From Candidatus Omnitrophota bacterium (GTDB lineage: Bacteria; Omnitrophota; Gorgyraeia; Zapsychrales; JANLHA01), in contig JAHFFS010000090.1 of the NCBI GenBank assembly GCA_023247815.1, positions 1 to 6,385 of the forward strand: a stretch of 6,385 nt of DNA, read 5' to 3'. How positions within the stretch are numbered: position 1 is the stretch's first letter; the number at the start of each line of letters is the position of its first letter. This document shows, one piece after another, positions 1 through 6,366 of the stretch. The position numbers and the translations under genes are program-made. Under the pieces are notes generated by a model. The model searched no databases. It was not told the DNA's origin and saw only the letters and a program-made list of their open reading frames with translations.

Positions 1-1221
1 ACGTTTTTCGTGCCCTCTTAAGTATTGCGGTATGGCTTTGGGCCAACGAAAAATCGCGAGCGTCTTTGGTGCGGCATTGACCTGAAATAACTCGGCTAAC
101 TGATCAAAGGCCAAACCTTTAAGTTCTTCATCCGTCCAATTTAAAACACCAGGATGTCTTTGACCGCCCAGCATCACCTGAACCAACCTTTGATCGTCGC
201 GGCAACGGTTGGGAAAAATGTTGCTTGAAAAAAGCGTTCCTAAAACTGGACTATTTTCACGTCCCGGGACCAAATAACCAAATCCTTTGGGATCCTGACC
301 AAAATCATTTTTTTGAAAGGCCATGGCCACGACCACGATGGAAGCATAAGGAACCCCATTGAGCAAATCCGTAAAATTGGGGTCCAGTGTTTGTAAAATT
401 TTCGCGCTACTAGCCGCGGGTGTCGAAACAAAAACCTGGTCGGCAAAATATTTATTCGCGCTGGTTTCAATAACATAACCGTTTCCTGATCGATGAACAC
501 CTAAAATTTCGGTTGTCTTTTGAATATTGTGCTGATATTGAGCGTCAAGAGTTTCGATCAGCTGTCCCATACCCTGTTTCAAAGAACATAATGTTCCCTT
601 CTGACTCTTCTCTTTCTTTTTCTTGAGTGCCATAAGCGCTTTGAACAAAGACCCATGCTGTTGTTCCATTGCATAAATATCAGGAAAAGCCGATTTCAAA
701 CACAACTCTTTGGCGTCACCGGCGAAAATACCGCTCACCATTGGATCAAGGAAATATTCGGCAAACCCTTGGCCAAAACGACGCTCTCCAAACTCATAGA
801 CTGTTTCTTCCTCATTGGCACCCTTACGAATAAAAAATTCACCAAAAATACGCAATCTGGCCGTGATGGTTAAAGGCGCAAACCGCAAAAGCGCCCAAGG
901 ATTTTCCGGAAATGCGTGCAACCGCGATCCAACTCGGACAAAACGCAGCTTTGCAACCGGATCCGCCTGGATCAGTTCAGACTCCAACCCTAAATCCTTA
1001 ATCAACTCCACCATCGCTGATTTAGAATCCAAAAATCCGTTTGGACCAGCTTCAACCAAACTTTCAGCCAATCGACGGGTTTGGATTGGCCCTCCGACCT
1101 CATGACTTTTTTCAAGCAGAAGGAATTGCAGATCTTGCCGGCCCACAAATTTCTTTTTAAGCTGGTGTAAAAGAGTTAATCCGCTAATCCCGCCGCCGAT
1201 GATGACAACCTGTTTCTTCAT
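1..1221 (-). CDS. hemY: Protoporphyrinogen oxidase, HemY/PPOX type (3' end cut off by window edge)
   Basis: FAD-dependent enzyme that oxidises protoporphyrinogen IX to protoporphyrin IX, normally using O2; the family is also labelled hemG in some annotations. I translated the minus strand from the ATG at 1221: 407 codons stay open to position 1 without a stop. Visible motifs are the N-terminal Rossmann GGGISG (residues 9-14), the ribose-binding acid E37 followed by GG (43-44), GPNGFL (59-64), and DPMVSGIFAGD (159-169), matching the family's 'P..sGI.AGD' block. Family members are usually about 450-480 residues, so roughly the last 50-70, including the C-terminal FAD-contact segment, lie outside. 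A lysine-rich stretch (KKKKEK) near residue 200 looks like a surface loop. The start is 8 nt after the hemE stop and has no clear Shine-Dalgarno, suggesting translational coupling. Because HemN upstream yields protoporphyrinogen IX, the substrate is more likely that than coproporphyrinogen III (the CgoX role in Gram-positives). Confidence 0.9.
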   Translation of the reverse strand, partial: MKKQVVIIGGGISGLTLLHQLKKKFVGRQDLQFLLLEKSHEVGGPIQTRRLAESLVEAGPNGFLDSKSAMVELIKDLGLESELIQADPVAKLRFVRVGSRLHAFPENPWALLRFAPLTITARLRIFGEFFIRKGANEEETVYEFGERRFGQGFAEYFLDPMVSGIFAGDAKELCLKSAFPDIYAMEQQHGSLFKALMALKKKKEKSQKGTLCSLKQGMGQLIETLDAQYQHNIQKTTEILGVHRSGNGYVIETSANKYFADQVFVSTPAASSAKILQTLDPNFTDLLNGVPYASIVVVAMAFQKNDFGQDPKGFGYLVPGRENSPVLGTLFSSNIFPNRCRDDQRLVQVMLGGQRHPGVLNWTDEELKGLAFDQLAELFQVNAAPKTLAIFRWPKAIPQYLRGHEKR

Positions 1222-1229
1222 ATTTGATT

Positions 1230-2261
1230 TTAAAAAACTTCTAGGCAAGATTTTTGATGGGCATGCACAATCTCAACAATGAACTTCACCTGCTCCGGGT
1301 CCACATCCGGATAAATGCCATGGCTCAAATTAAAAATGTATCTCGGCAGCCCCTCAGATTGTTTTAAAACATTTTCCGTCGCCTGCTTCAACGTATCGCG
1401 GTCGGAATATAAAAATCCGTTCCAAAGATTCCCCTGAATGCCTTTTTTGCTTGTTTGAACCTGTGGATCATTGAGGGAAACCGTTGAACAAATCGAAAGG
1501 AAATCAACCGCCAGTTGGTCGAGCATTCCCAGCAAATGCCCCCCATTTTTAATGTAATAGATCGATGGTATTTTCACTTGTTCAAAAATCTGCTGCAAAT
1601 AAGGAAAAACGCTTTGACGATAAATGTCTTGTGGCAAAATTCCGGCCCAGGTATCAAAAAGCTGAAAGGCATCGATGCCGGCTTTGGCCTGCTGTTTCAA
1701 ATAAACAATCGTATTTTCGCTAAGGACCTTCATCAGTCGATGAAACGCGGCAGGTTCTTTGTGCAAAAAATGCAGGGTTTTTTGAAAATCAGCTGACCCG
1801 CCCCCTTCAACCAAATAACTCAAGACCGTAAAAGGGCCGCCCGCGAAACCAATCAAAGCCTTTGTATTCGACAACTGATGATGGACCAGATGGATTGTTT
1901 CCGCCACCGACCCAATATCTTCCAAATTCTTTATTCTTTCAACGTCGGAAAATTTTCGGACTGGGTTCATGATCGTCGGGCCACCAGCCTTTTGAAATTG
2001 GATATCAAAACCCATCAACGACGGCAAAGTCAAAATATCGGCAAAAAGGATGGCCGCATCAACACCCAGTTTATCGATGGGAAGACAGGTGATTTTTGCC
2101 GCCAATTCCGGGGTCTGAAACATCTCTTGCAAGGAATATTTCTCGCGAATGATTTGATAGTCCGGTAGAAAACGGCCAGCCTGACGCATGAACCAGACCG
2201 GAACCTGCTCATTATTTCCTGCAAAGGCTTTTAAAAATAGGTTCTCATCCGTCACGTTCAA
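1230..2261 (-). CDS. hemE: Uroporphyrinogen decarboxylase HemE
   Basis: Cytosolic, cofactor-free enzyme that removes four carboxyl groups from uroporphyrinogen III to give coproporphyrinogen III. The 343-residue length is normal for the family. Signature 1, PVWFMRQAGR, is at residues 21-30 and carries the substrate-binding arginines (R26, R30). The catalytic aspartate is in ILFADILT (D75). Signature 2, GFAGGPFTVLSYLVEGG, is at 138-154 with the conserved tyrosine Y149. FDTWAG (202-207) and the C-terminal NLSHGI with H314 are also present. Two usually conserved blocks differ: the 'GNLDP' motif reads GNLWN (278-282), and the preceding 'G.DW' block reads ICSTVSLND. The start is a TTG at 2261 that overlaps the hemN stop by 4 nt (TTGA) with AAGGA just upstream; a GTG at 2255 is the alternative and would shorten the protein by two residues. 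It is coupled to hemN before it and hemY after it. Confidence 0.96.
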   Translation of the reverse strand: MNVTDENLFLKAFAGNNEQVPVWFMRQAGRFLPDYQIIREKYSLQEMFQTPELAAKITCLPIDKLGVDAAILFADILTLPSLMGFDIQFQKAGGPTIMNPVRKFSDVERIKNLEDIGSVAETIHLVHHQLSNTKALIGFAGGPFTVLSYLVEGGGSADFQKTLHFLHKEPAAFHRLMKVLSENTIVYLKQQAKAGIDAFQLFDTWAGILPQDIYRQSVFPYLQQIFEQVKIPSIYYIKNGGHLLGMLDQLAVDFLSICSTVSLNDPQVQTSKKGIQGNLWNGFLYSDRDTLKQATENVLKQSEGLPRYIFNLSHGIYPDVDPEQVKFIVEIVHAHQKSCLEVF

Positions 2262-3628
2262 ACCGTCCTTGAAAATTTTTGTTTTGCCTGATGTTGACGC
2301 AGATACCAGTCAAACCCCATACAAATATTGCGAATGAATATTTTACCTAAATCCGTCACAACCAAATTCTGAGCATCCACCGTCAATAAACGATTGTTCT
2401 GACATTCTTGAATATGTTTTTGTTCATCAACAAAATAATCATCAAAATTTTTATGAAACATCTGAAAAAAGTTGTCTTTATTCAATTGGAAATGACACAT
2501 GAGCGCGCCAATCACCCACTTACGGATTTGGTCATCTTGTGACAATACTTTCCCGCGCTCAACCGGCAGCTCGTCCTGTTTGAGAAAACGGTAGTATTCA
2601 GGAATGGTCTTATAATTTTGAAAAAAGGTATTTTCTAAAAACCCAATGGCAGAAGGCCCCAGACCGATATACTCATCCGCTGGCTTGACGGTGTATCCCA
2701 TGAAGTTGCGATAAAGTTTTCCATCACGAAAGGCCTTTGCTAAATCATCATCCTTTAACGCGAAATGGTCCATGGCAATCGCCTCATACCCGTTTTGCAA
2801 AAACAGTTCGCGCGCCTTTAAAAAAATTTCCAATTTCTCATCCGCTGCTGGCAGCAAATCAGCCTTCAATTTATTCTGATGTTTTTTCAACCAGGGAACG
2901 TAAGCGAAACTGTAAAGGGCGATCCGGTCCGGCCGCAGAGCAATGACCTGCTCGACGGTTTTCGTAAAGGATTGCTGCGTCTGCCCGGGCAGACCATAAA
3001 TCAAGTCAAAATTCACGGAAGCAAATTGATATTTCCGACACCATTGATGAAATTGCTTCACCAGGGCAAAGGGTTGGACCCGGTTCACTTCTTTTTGCAC
3101 CCGCTCGTCAAAATCTTGCAACCCTATCGAAATGCGGTTAAAACCTAGGTCTTTGATCGTTTTCACTTTACTCTGCGAAATCCGACGAGGATCAACCTCG
3201 ATGGCGATCTCGCCCGTTGGATCAATATCAAACACCGACCTGATTTTATCAAACAAACGGATCATTTGCTCTTCGCTCAAAAATGAAGGGGTCCCTCCCC
3301 CCCAATGAAGCTGACGAACTGTTTTGCGTCTGCCAATTGAGCGCGCAATCTGATCAATTTCTTTACTGATGAATCCAATGAACTCATCACCATACTTATC
3401 TTCCTGCGGGCGGATATTCATCGTGCATCCGCAAAAATAGCACAAGGTTTCACAGAACGGGATATGCGCGTACAAGGATAGGGTCTTTTCCGTATTGCCA
3501 AAATTTGACAATTGTTCGCGGTAAGTGTCCGCACTTACCCCACTTGACCATTCGGGCGCCGTCGGATAACTGGTATAGCGAGGACCAGGCCGGTCCAATT
3601 TCAAAATGGTTTCTTTATCAATCTTCAT
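2258..3628 (-). CDS. hemN: Oxygen-independent coproporphyrinogen III oxidase HemN (radical SAM)
   Basis: Radical SAM enzyme that decarboxylates two propionates of coproporphyrinogen III to vinyl groups, giving protoporphyrinogen IX without oxygen. The cluster motif CETLCYFCGC places C59, C63 and C66 on the [4Fe-4S] cluster, followed by C68 as in E. coli HemN; this CxxxCxxCxC form separates true HemN from HemW-like heme chaperones. PGPRYTSYPTA (residues 14-24) is the HemN N-terminal signature, GGGTP (110-114) is the SAM-binding block, and a HemN C-terminal domain follows. I chose the ATG at 3628, giving 456 residues against about 457 in E. coli, with the protein starting MKIDKETILK. An in-frame ATG at 3661 would add 11 residues with no family resemblance and lies only 5 bp from the repeat element. 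Neither start has a well-spaced Shine-Dalgarno; a GGAG sits 14 nt before 3628. The stop overlaps the hemE start. Confidence 0.96.
   Translation of the reverse strand: MKIDKETILKLDRPGPRYTSYPTAPEWSSGVSADTYREQLSNFGNTEKTLSLYAHIPFCETLCYFCGCTMNIRPQEDKYGDEFIGFISKEIDQIARSIGRRKTVRQLHWGGGTPSFLSEEQMIRLFDKIRSVFDIDPTGEIAIEVDPRRISQSKVKTIKDLGFNRISIGLQDFDERVQKEVNRVQPFALVKQFHQWCRKYQFASVNFDLIYGLPGQTQQSFTKTVEQVIALRPDRIALYSFAYVPWLKKHQNKLKADLLPAADEKLEIFLKARELFLQNGYEAIAMDHFALKDDDLAKAFRDGKLYRNFMGYTVKPADEYIGLGPSAIGFLENTFFQNYKTIPEYYRFLKQDELPVERGKVLSQDDQIRKWVIGALMCHFQLNKDNFFQMFHKNFDDYFVDEQKHIQECQNNRLLTVDAQNLVVTDLGKIFIRNICMGFDWYLRQHQAKQKFSRTV
2262..2270 (-). promoter_or_regulatory. Ribosome binding site and TTG start context of hemE
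   Basis: The minus strand reads AAGGACGGT immediately before the TTG at 2261, inside the last hemN codons. AAGGA is 4 nt from TTG and 10 nt from the alternative GTG at 2255. The stop of hemN and the TTG share four bases (TTGA), an arrangement typical of termination-reinitiation coupling. Confidence 0.5.
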
Positions 3629-3666
3629 ATTATTTGGGTATACTCCATTCAGAATGGACATTATTC

Positions 3667-3778
3667 AGCTAGGGGACAGTCCCCTGTTAATAAGTGTGTA
3701 AATATTTGAAAATAAGATGGTTAAACTGTCATAAAGAATTTTATTAACAGGATGTTAACAGGGGACTGTCCCCTAGCT
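3667..3778. repeat. 112-bp inverted-repeat element between sdhB and hemN (MITE- or REP-like)
   Basis: Two arms of 24 nt, 3667-3690 and 3755-3778, are exact reverse complements of each other and enclose a 64-bp AT-rich spacer. Each arm contains the 15-nt near-palindrome AGGGGACAGTCCCCT (3671-3685; complementary form 3760-3774), so each can fold alone or the two can pair as a long stem. Beside the right arm, TTAACAGG occurs twice in direct orientation (3744-3751 and 3755-3762), and the inner copy, extended to TTATTAACAGG (3741-3751), is complementary to 3683-3693, giving alternative pairings. The spacer encodes no plausible protein. No target-site duplication is evident at the outer edges. The architecture suits a small non-autonomous mobile repeat or a bacterial interspersed mosaic of REP units; which one cannot be decided from a single copy. 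Confidence 0.8.
3704..3732 (-). promoter_or_regulatory. Possible weak promoter for the hem genes inside the repeat spacer
   Basis: On the minus strand, ATGACA (3727-3732; 5 of 6 to the -35 consensus) is followed after 17 nt by TCAAAT (3704-3709; 4 of 6 to the -10 consensus). Transcription would start near 3697 and read through the left arm into hemN. The match is modest in an AT-rich stretch, so it could be chance. Confidence 0.2.
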
Positions 3779-4510
3779 AAAAATTTTGCGAATGAGCCAG
3801 AGAATGGGATCGTAAAAACGATCAACAACTCTTTCTTTCAGAGGGATAATGCCGTTGTCGGTGATCTGGATATGCTCAGGGCAAACGTCCGTGCAACAAC
3901 GGGTGATATTGCATAACCCCGAACCAAATTCATCTTTGATTTTTCCAATACGGTCTTCCTGATCCAAAGGATGCATTTCCAAAGAAGCCAAACGGATCAT
4001 AAAACGTGGGCCGACGAATTTATCTTTTTTGTCATGATCTCTTAAGACATGGCAAACATTTTGGCATAGATAGCATTCGATGCATTTTCGAAATTCTTGC
4101 ACCCGCTCCACGTCGCGTTGATACATCCGATAATTTCCATCCGCGGGCCGAGGGCCGGGTTTGAATGGCGCAATTCTTTTATTCTGTTCGAAATTCCATT
4201 TCACGTCGGTGACCAAATCTTTGATGACCGGAAAGGTCTTAAGTGGTCGAATGCTGATCATTTCATCTGCGGTAAATTGATTGAGCCTGGTCATACAACC
4301 GAGCCTGGGCTTGCCATTGATCTCAACACTGCACGAACCGCATTTGCCGGCCTTGCAATTCCAACGGGCAGCAAGATCACTGGCCTGCCTGGCCTGGATG
4401 CGGTGAATTACATCCAAAACCACCATGCCCGGACCGACCTCGACGTCATACTCAACAAATTGGCCTTGTTGTGAATTCCCCCGCCAGACTCGGAATTTAC
4501 GCTCAGCCAT
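3773..4510 (-). CDS. sdhB: Succinate dehydrogenase/fumarate reductase iron-sulfur subunit SdhB
   Basis: Peripheral membrane subunit that passes electrons from the SdhA flavin to quinone through three iron-sulfur clusters. All ligands are visible in 245 residues. The [2Fe-2S] cluster uses C52, C57, C60 and C72 (CKAGKCGSC, then a distal Cys). The ferredoxin-like half has C143, C146, C149 (CIECYLC), C153, then C200-x5-C206-x3-C210; by E. coli numbering the [4Fe-4S] set is 143/146/149/210 and the [3Fe-4S] set 153/200/206. Blocks such as RWNCKAGKCGSC, CIECYLCQNVCHV and CCTDVCPEHIQITDN look very like mycobacterial Rv0247c (Sdh1), as I remember it. The start at 4510 has GGAGG 6 nt upstream and an 8-nt overlap with sdhA; an in-frame ATG at 4573 would add 21 residues lying wholly inside sdhA. 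The final serine codon and TAG stop are part of the inverted-repeat arm. Direction of the reaction cannot be read from sequence. Confidence 0.95.
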   Translation of the reverse strand: MAERKFRVWRGNSQQGQFVEYDVEVGPGMVVLDVIHRIQARQASDLAARWNCKAGKCGSCSVEINGKPRLGCMTRLNQFTADEMISIRPLKTFPVIKDLVTDVKWNFEQNKRIAPFKPGPRPADGNYRMYQRDVERVQEFRKCIECYLCQNVCHVLRDHDKKDKFVGPRFMIRLASLEMHPLDQEDRIGKIKDEFGSGLCNITRCCTDVCPEHIQITDNGIIPLKERVVDRFYDPILWLIRKIFS

Positions 4511-6332
4511 GTTTGGCCTCCAAGTCTTCAATTTTTGCGTAAGCAATTTTTGCCAATTCTTCTGGAGGGGCACTGCGTTTAACCTTCATCGCTTCCATTT
4601 GTCCATCAGCTGTCCGACGGATAACGATATTATATTGCAGCCACTCTTCTCGCTCGGAGAAAAAATCCAATCTCGTATGGCCACCGCGGCTCTCTTCACG
4701 CAGCAGGGCCGATTTGGTCACGGCCTCAGCGGTGATCAAAAGATTTGCCAAATCCAAGGCCTCATTCCAACCCGGGTTATACTGAGGCGCGGCATGCGCT
4801 TTCACTGAAGCAGCTTGCACCTTCACTCGACTCAATTCCTGCAAGGCCTTTTCCAGCTCTTCTTTCGTGCGAACGATCCCCACATAATTTTGCATAACGC
4901 TCTGCAAATCTTCATGAACCACAAATGGATTAGGTCCTGATTCTCGATTCAAGATATCAGTTGCTCGACGGATAAATGATATCGCCTGACTTTCACTGAT
5001 CTTGGGCGTACTCGCTTTTGACTTAACATATTCAAAGGCCCCGATCCCTGCCAACTTGCCAAAAACTAAAAGATCCGAAAGCGAATTGCCGCCCAAGCGG
5101 TTCGCACCATGCATCCCGGCCGCACATTCACCACAAGCAAATAATCCCTTCACGTTAGTTTCCTGAGTATCCGAGTTCACCCTGATCCCACCCATAAAAT
5201 AATGCAGGGTCGGCCCCACTTCCATGGGCTCCTTGGTGATATCGATTTCCGCCAATTCCTTAAATTGATGATACATCGATGGTAATTTCTTTTTGATAAA
5301 ATCAGCTGGGCGTCGAGAAGCAATATCCAGATAAACCCCGCCGTTTTTGGTTCCTCGTCCTTCTTTAACCTCTTGAGTGATCGCGCGGGCCACGACATCA
5401 CGGGTCAGCAATTCCGGAGGCCTTCGAGCATTTTTATCTCCGGCGAGCCAGCGTTGCGCCTCTTCTTCGGTGTCCGCGGTTTCTGACGCGAATTTCTCCG
5501 GAATGTATTTGAACATAAACCGTTCATTTTTGTTATTGAGCAATATCCCACCATCGCCGCGCACCCCTTCGGTCACCAAAATGCCTTTGACCGATGGCGG
5601 CCACACCATACCGGTGGGATGAAATTGGGTGAATTCTAAATCCATAAGTTCGGCACCGGCCCGAAAAGCCATGCCCAAACCATCGCCGCTGTACTCCCAG
5701 GAATTGGAAGTGATCGCCCATGCCCGCCCGCCGCCGCCAGTCGCGAGAATAATGGCCTTGGCTTTAAAAATAACAAACCTTCCGGTTTCGCGCCAATAAG
5801 CCACGAGGCCGGAAACAGCATTTCCATCGGTGATGATATCAAGTGCCGTGCATTCCATGTGCGTCGCGATCCCCTGGTGAATACAAAAATCTTGTAAAGT
5901 ACGGATCATCTCAAGACCAGTACGGTCCCCGACGTGGGCCAAACGCGGATAACGATGCCCGCCAAAATTGCGCTGACTGATGAGTCCCGTCGGAGTACGA
6001 TCAAACACCGCCCCCCAGGTTTCAAGTTCACGGACACAATCCGGCGCCATCTGAGCGTGAAGTTCTGCCATGCGCCATTGATTCAAAAATTTACCACCGC
6101 GCATGGTGTCACGAAAATGAACTTTCCAATTGTCGCGCGGGTCGACGTTACCTAAGGCCGCGGCCACTCCACCTTCGGCCATGACGGTGTGCGCCTTACC
6201 GAGCAATGATTTTGAAATCATACCAGTGTTCAAACCATTCTTAGCGCATTCAATCGCGGCACGGATCCCCGCTCCCCCAGCACCGACGACTAAAACATCA
6301 TGCTCGATCGTCTGAATTTCGTTTATGTCCAT
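4503..6332 (-). CDS. sdhA: Succinate dehydrogenase/fumarate reductase flavoprotein subunit SdhA
   Basis: Catalytic subunit interconverting succinate and fumarate with FAD, on the inner face of the cytoplasmic membrane. The 609 residues show the dinucleotide fold GAGGAG (17-22), HTVMAEGG (48-55) with H48 as the expected covalent FAD attachment site, QFHPTG (236-241), the RDVVAR block with R311 as the likely catalytic proton-shuttle arginine, HYFMGGI (377-383), GLFACGECAAGMHGANRLGGNS (396-417) with R412 as substrate anchor, and ESRGGHTR (547-554). Active-site assignments are by family analogy. The protein resembles mycobacterial Rv0248c (Sdh1) in stretches such as WEYSGDG and FHPTGMVWPPSVKGILVTEG. 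The ATG at 6332 has AAGGA 4 nt upstream; the reading frame stays open to the window edge, but no other usual start codon occurs there. sdhB follows with an 8-nt overlap. The membrane anchor gene is expected upstream, outside the window. Confidence 0.96.
   Translation of the reverse strand: MDINEIQTIEHDVLVVGAGGAGIRAAIECAKNGLNTGMISKSLLGKAHTVMAEGGVAAALGNVDPRDNWKVHFRDTMRGGKFLNQWRMAELHAQMAPDCVRELETWGAVFDRTPTGLISQRNFGGHRYPRLAHVGDRTGLEMIRTLQDFCIHQGIATHMECTALDIITDGNAVSGLVAYWRETGRFVIFKAKAIILATGGGGRAWAITSNSWEYSGDGLGMAFRAGAELMDLEFTQFHPTGMVWPPSVKGILVTEGVRGDGGILLNNKNERFMFKYIPEKFASETADTEEEAQRWLAGDKNARRPPELLTRDVVARAITQEVKEGRGTKNGGVYLDIASRRPADFIKKKLPSMYHQFKELAEIDITKEPMEVGPTLHYFMGGIRVNSDTQETNVKGLFACGECAAGMHGANRLGGNSLSDLLVFGKLAGIGAFEYVKSKASTPKISESQAISFIRRATDILNRESGPNPFVVHEDLQSVMQNYVGIVRTKEELEKALQELSRVKVQAASVKAHAAPQYNPGWNEALDLANLLITAEAVTKSALLREESRGGHTRLDFFSEREEWLQYNIVIRRTADGQMEAMKVKRSAPPEELAKIAYAKIEDLEAKHG
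4517..4521 (-). promoter_or_regulatory. Ribosome binding site for sdhB
   Basis: The minus strand reads GGAGG here, 6 nt before the ATG at 4510. It lies within the last codons of sdhA. It decides the sdhB start in favour of 4510 over the longer in-frame ATG at 4573, and fits coupled translation of SdhA and SdhB. Confidence 0.8.
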
Positions 6333-6336
6333 TCTT

Positions 6337-6341
6337 TCCTT
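6337..6341 (-). promoter_or_regulatory. Ribosome binding site for sdhA
   Basis: AAGGA on the minus strand, 4 nt before the ATG at 6332. The spacing is a little short but usable, and no competing start codon lies upstream in frame within the window. Confidence 0.6.
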
Positions 6342-6345
6342 TTTT

Positions 6346-6366
6346 CCATCCCCGTCGCGGAGATGG
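6346..6366 (-). other. Small hairpin just upstream of the sdhA ribosome site
   Basis: The minus-strand RNA would read CCATCTCC, loop GCGAC, GGGGATGG: an 8-bp stem with one G-U pair, ending about 5 nt before the AAGGA of sdhA. It is followed by a run of A, not U, so it is not a terminator. It might influence sdhA translation or mRNA processing, or be chance. Confidence 0.3.

Noticed and set aside
240..500. Minus-strand 86-codon frame, suspected as a frameshifted piece of hemY
   Set aside because: The hemY frame itself runs without a stop from 1221 to the edge, so no frameshift is needed; this is an out-of-frame shadow.
655..1105. Plus-strand short open frames opposite hemY
   Set aside because: The minus-strand frame here carries clear protoporphyrinogen oxidase motifs across the same bases, and the plus-strand peptides have low-complexity, non-family sequence.
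3691..3754. Spacer of the repeat as a small gene or CRISPR-like unit
   Set aside because: The spacer is AT-rich with stops in the frames I checked, and the flanking repeats are inverted, not direct and regularly spaced, with only two copies.
3671..3774. The GGGGAC/GTCCCC hairpins as intrinsic transcription terminators
   Set aside because: Neither hairpin, nor the long stem, is followed by a U-run in either direction: on the minus strand the arms are followed by GTTAACATCC and AGCTGAATAA. They may still affect RNA stability.
4097..4808. Plus-strand open frames of about 125 codons opposite sdhA and sdhB
   Set aside because: They lie antisense to strongly supported iron-sulfur and flavoprotein genes, show no recognisable domain and have no convincing ribosome site. 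They are shadows of the real coding strand.
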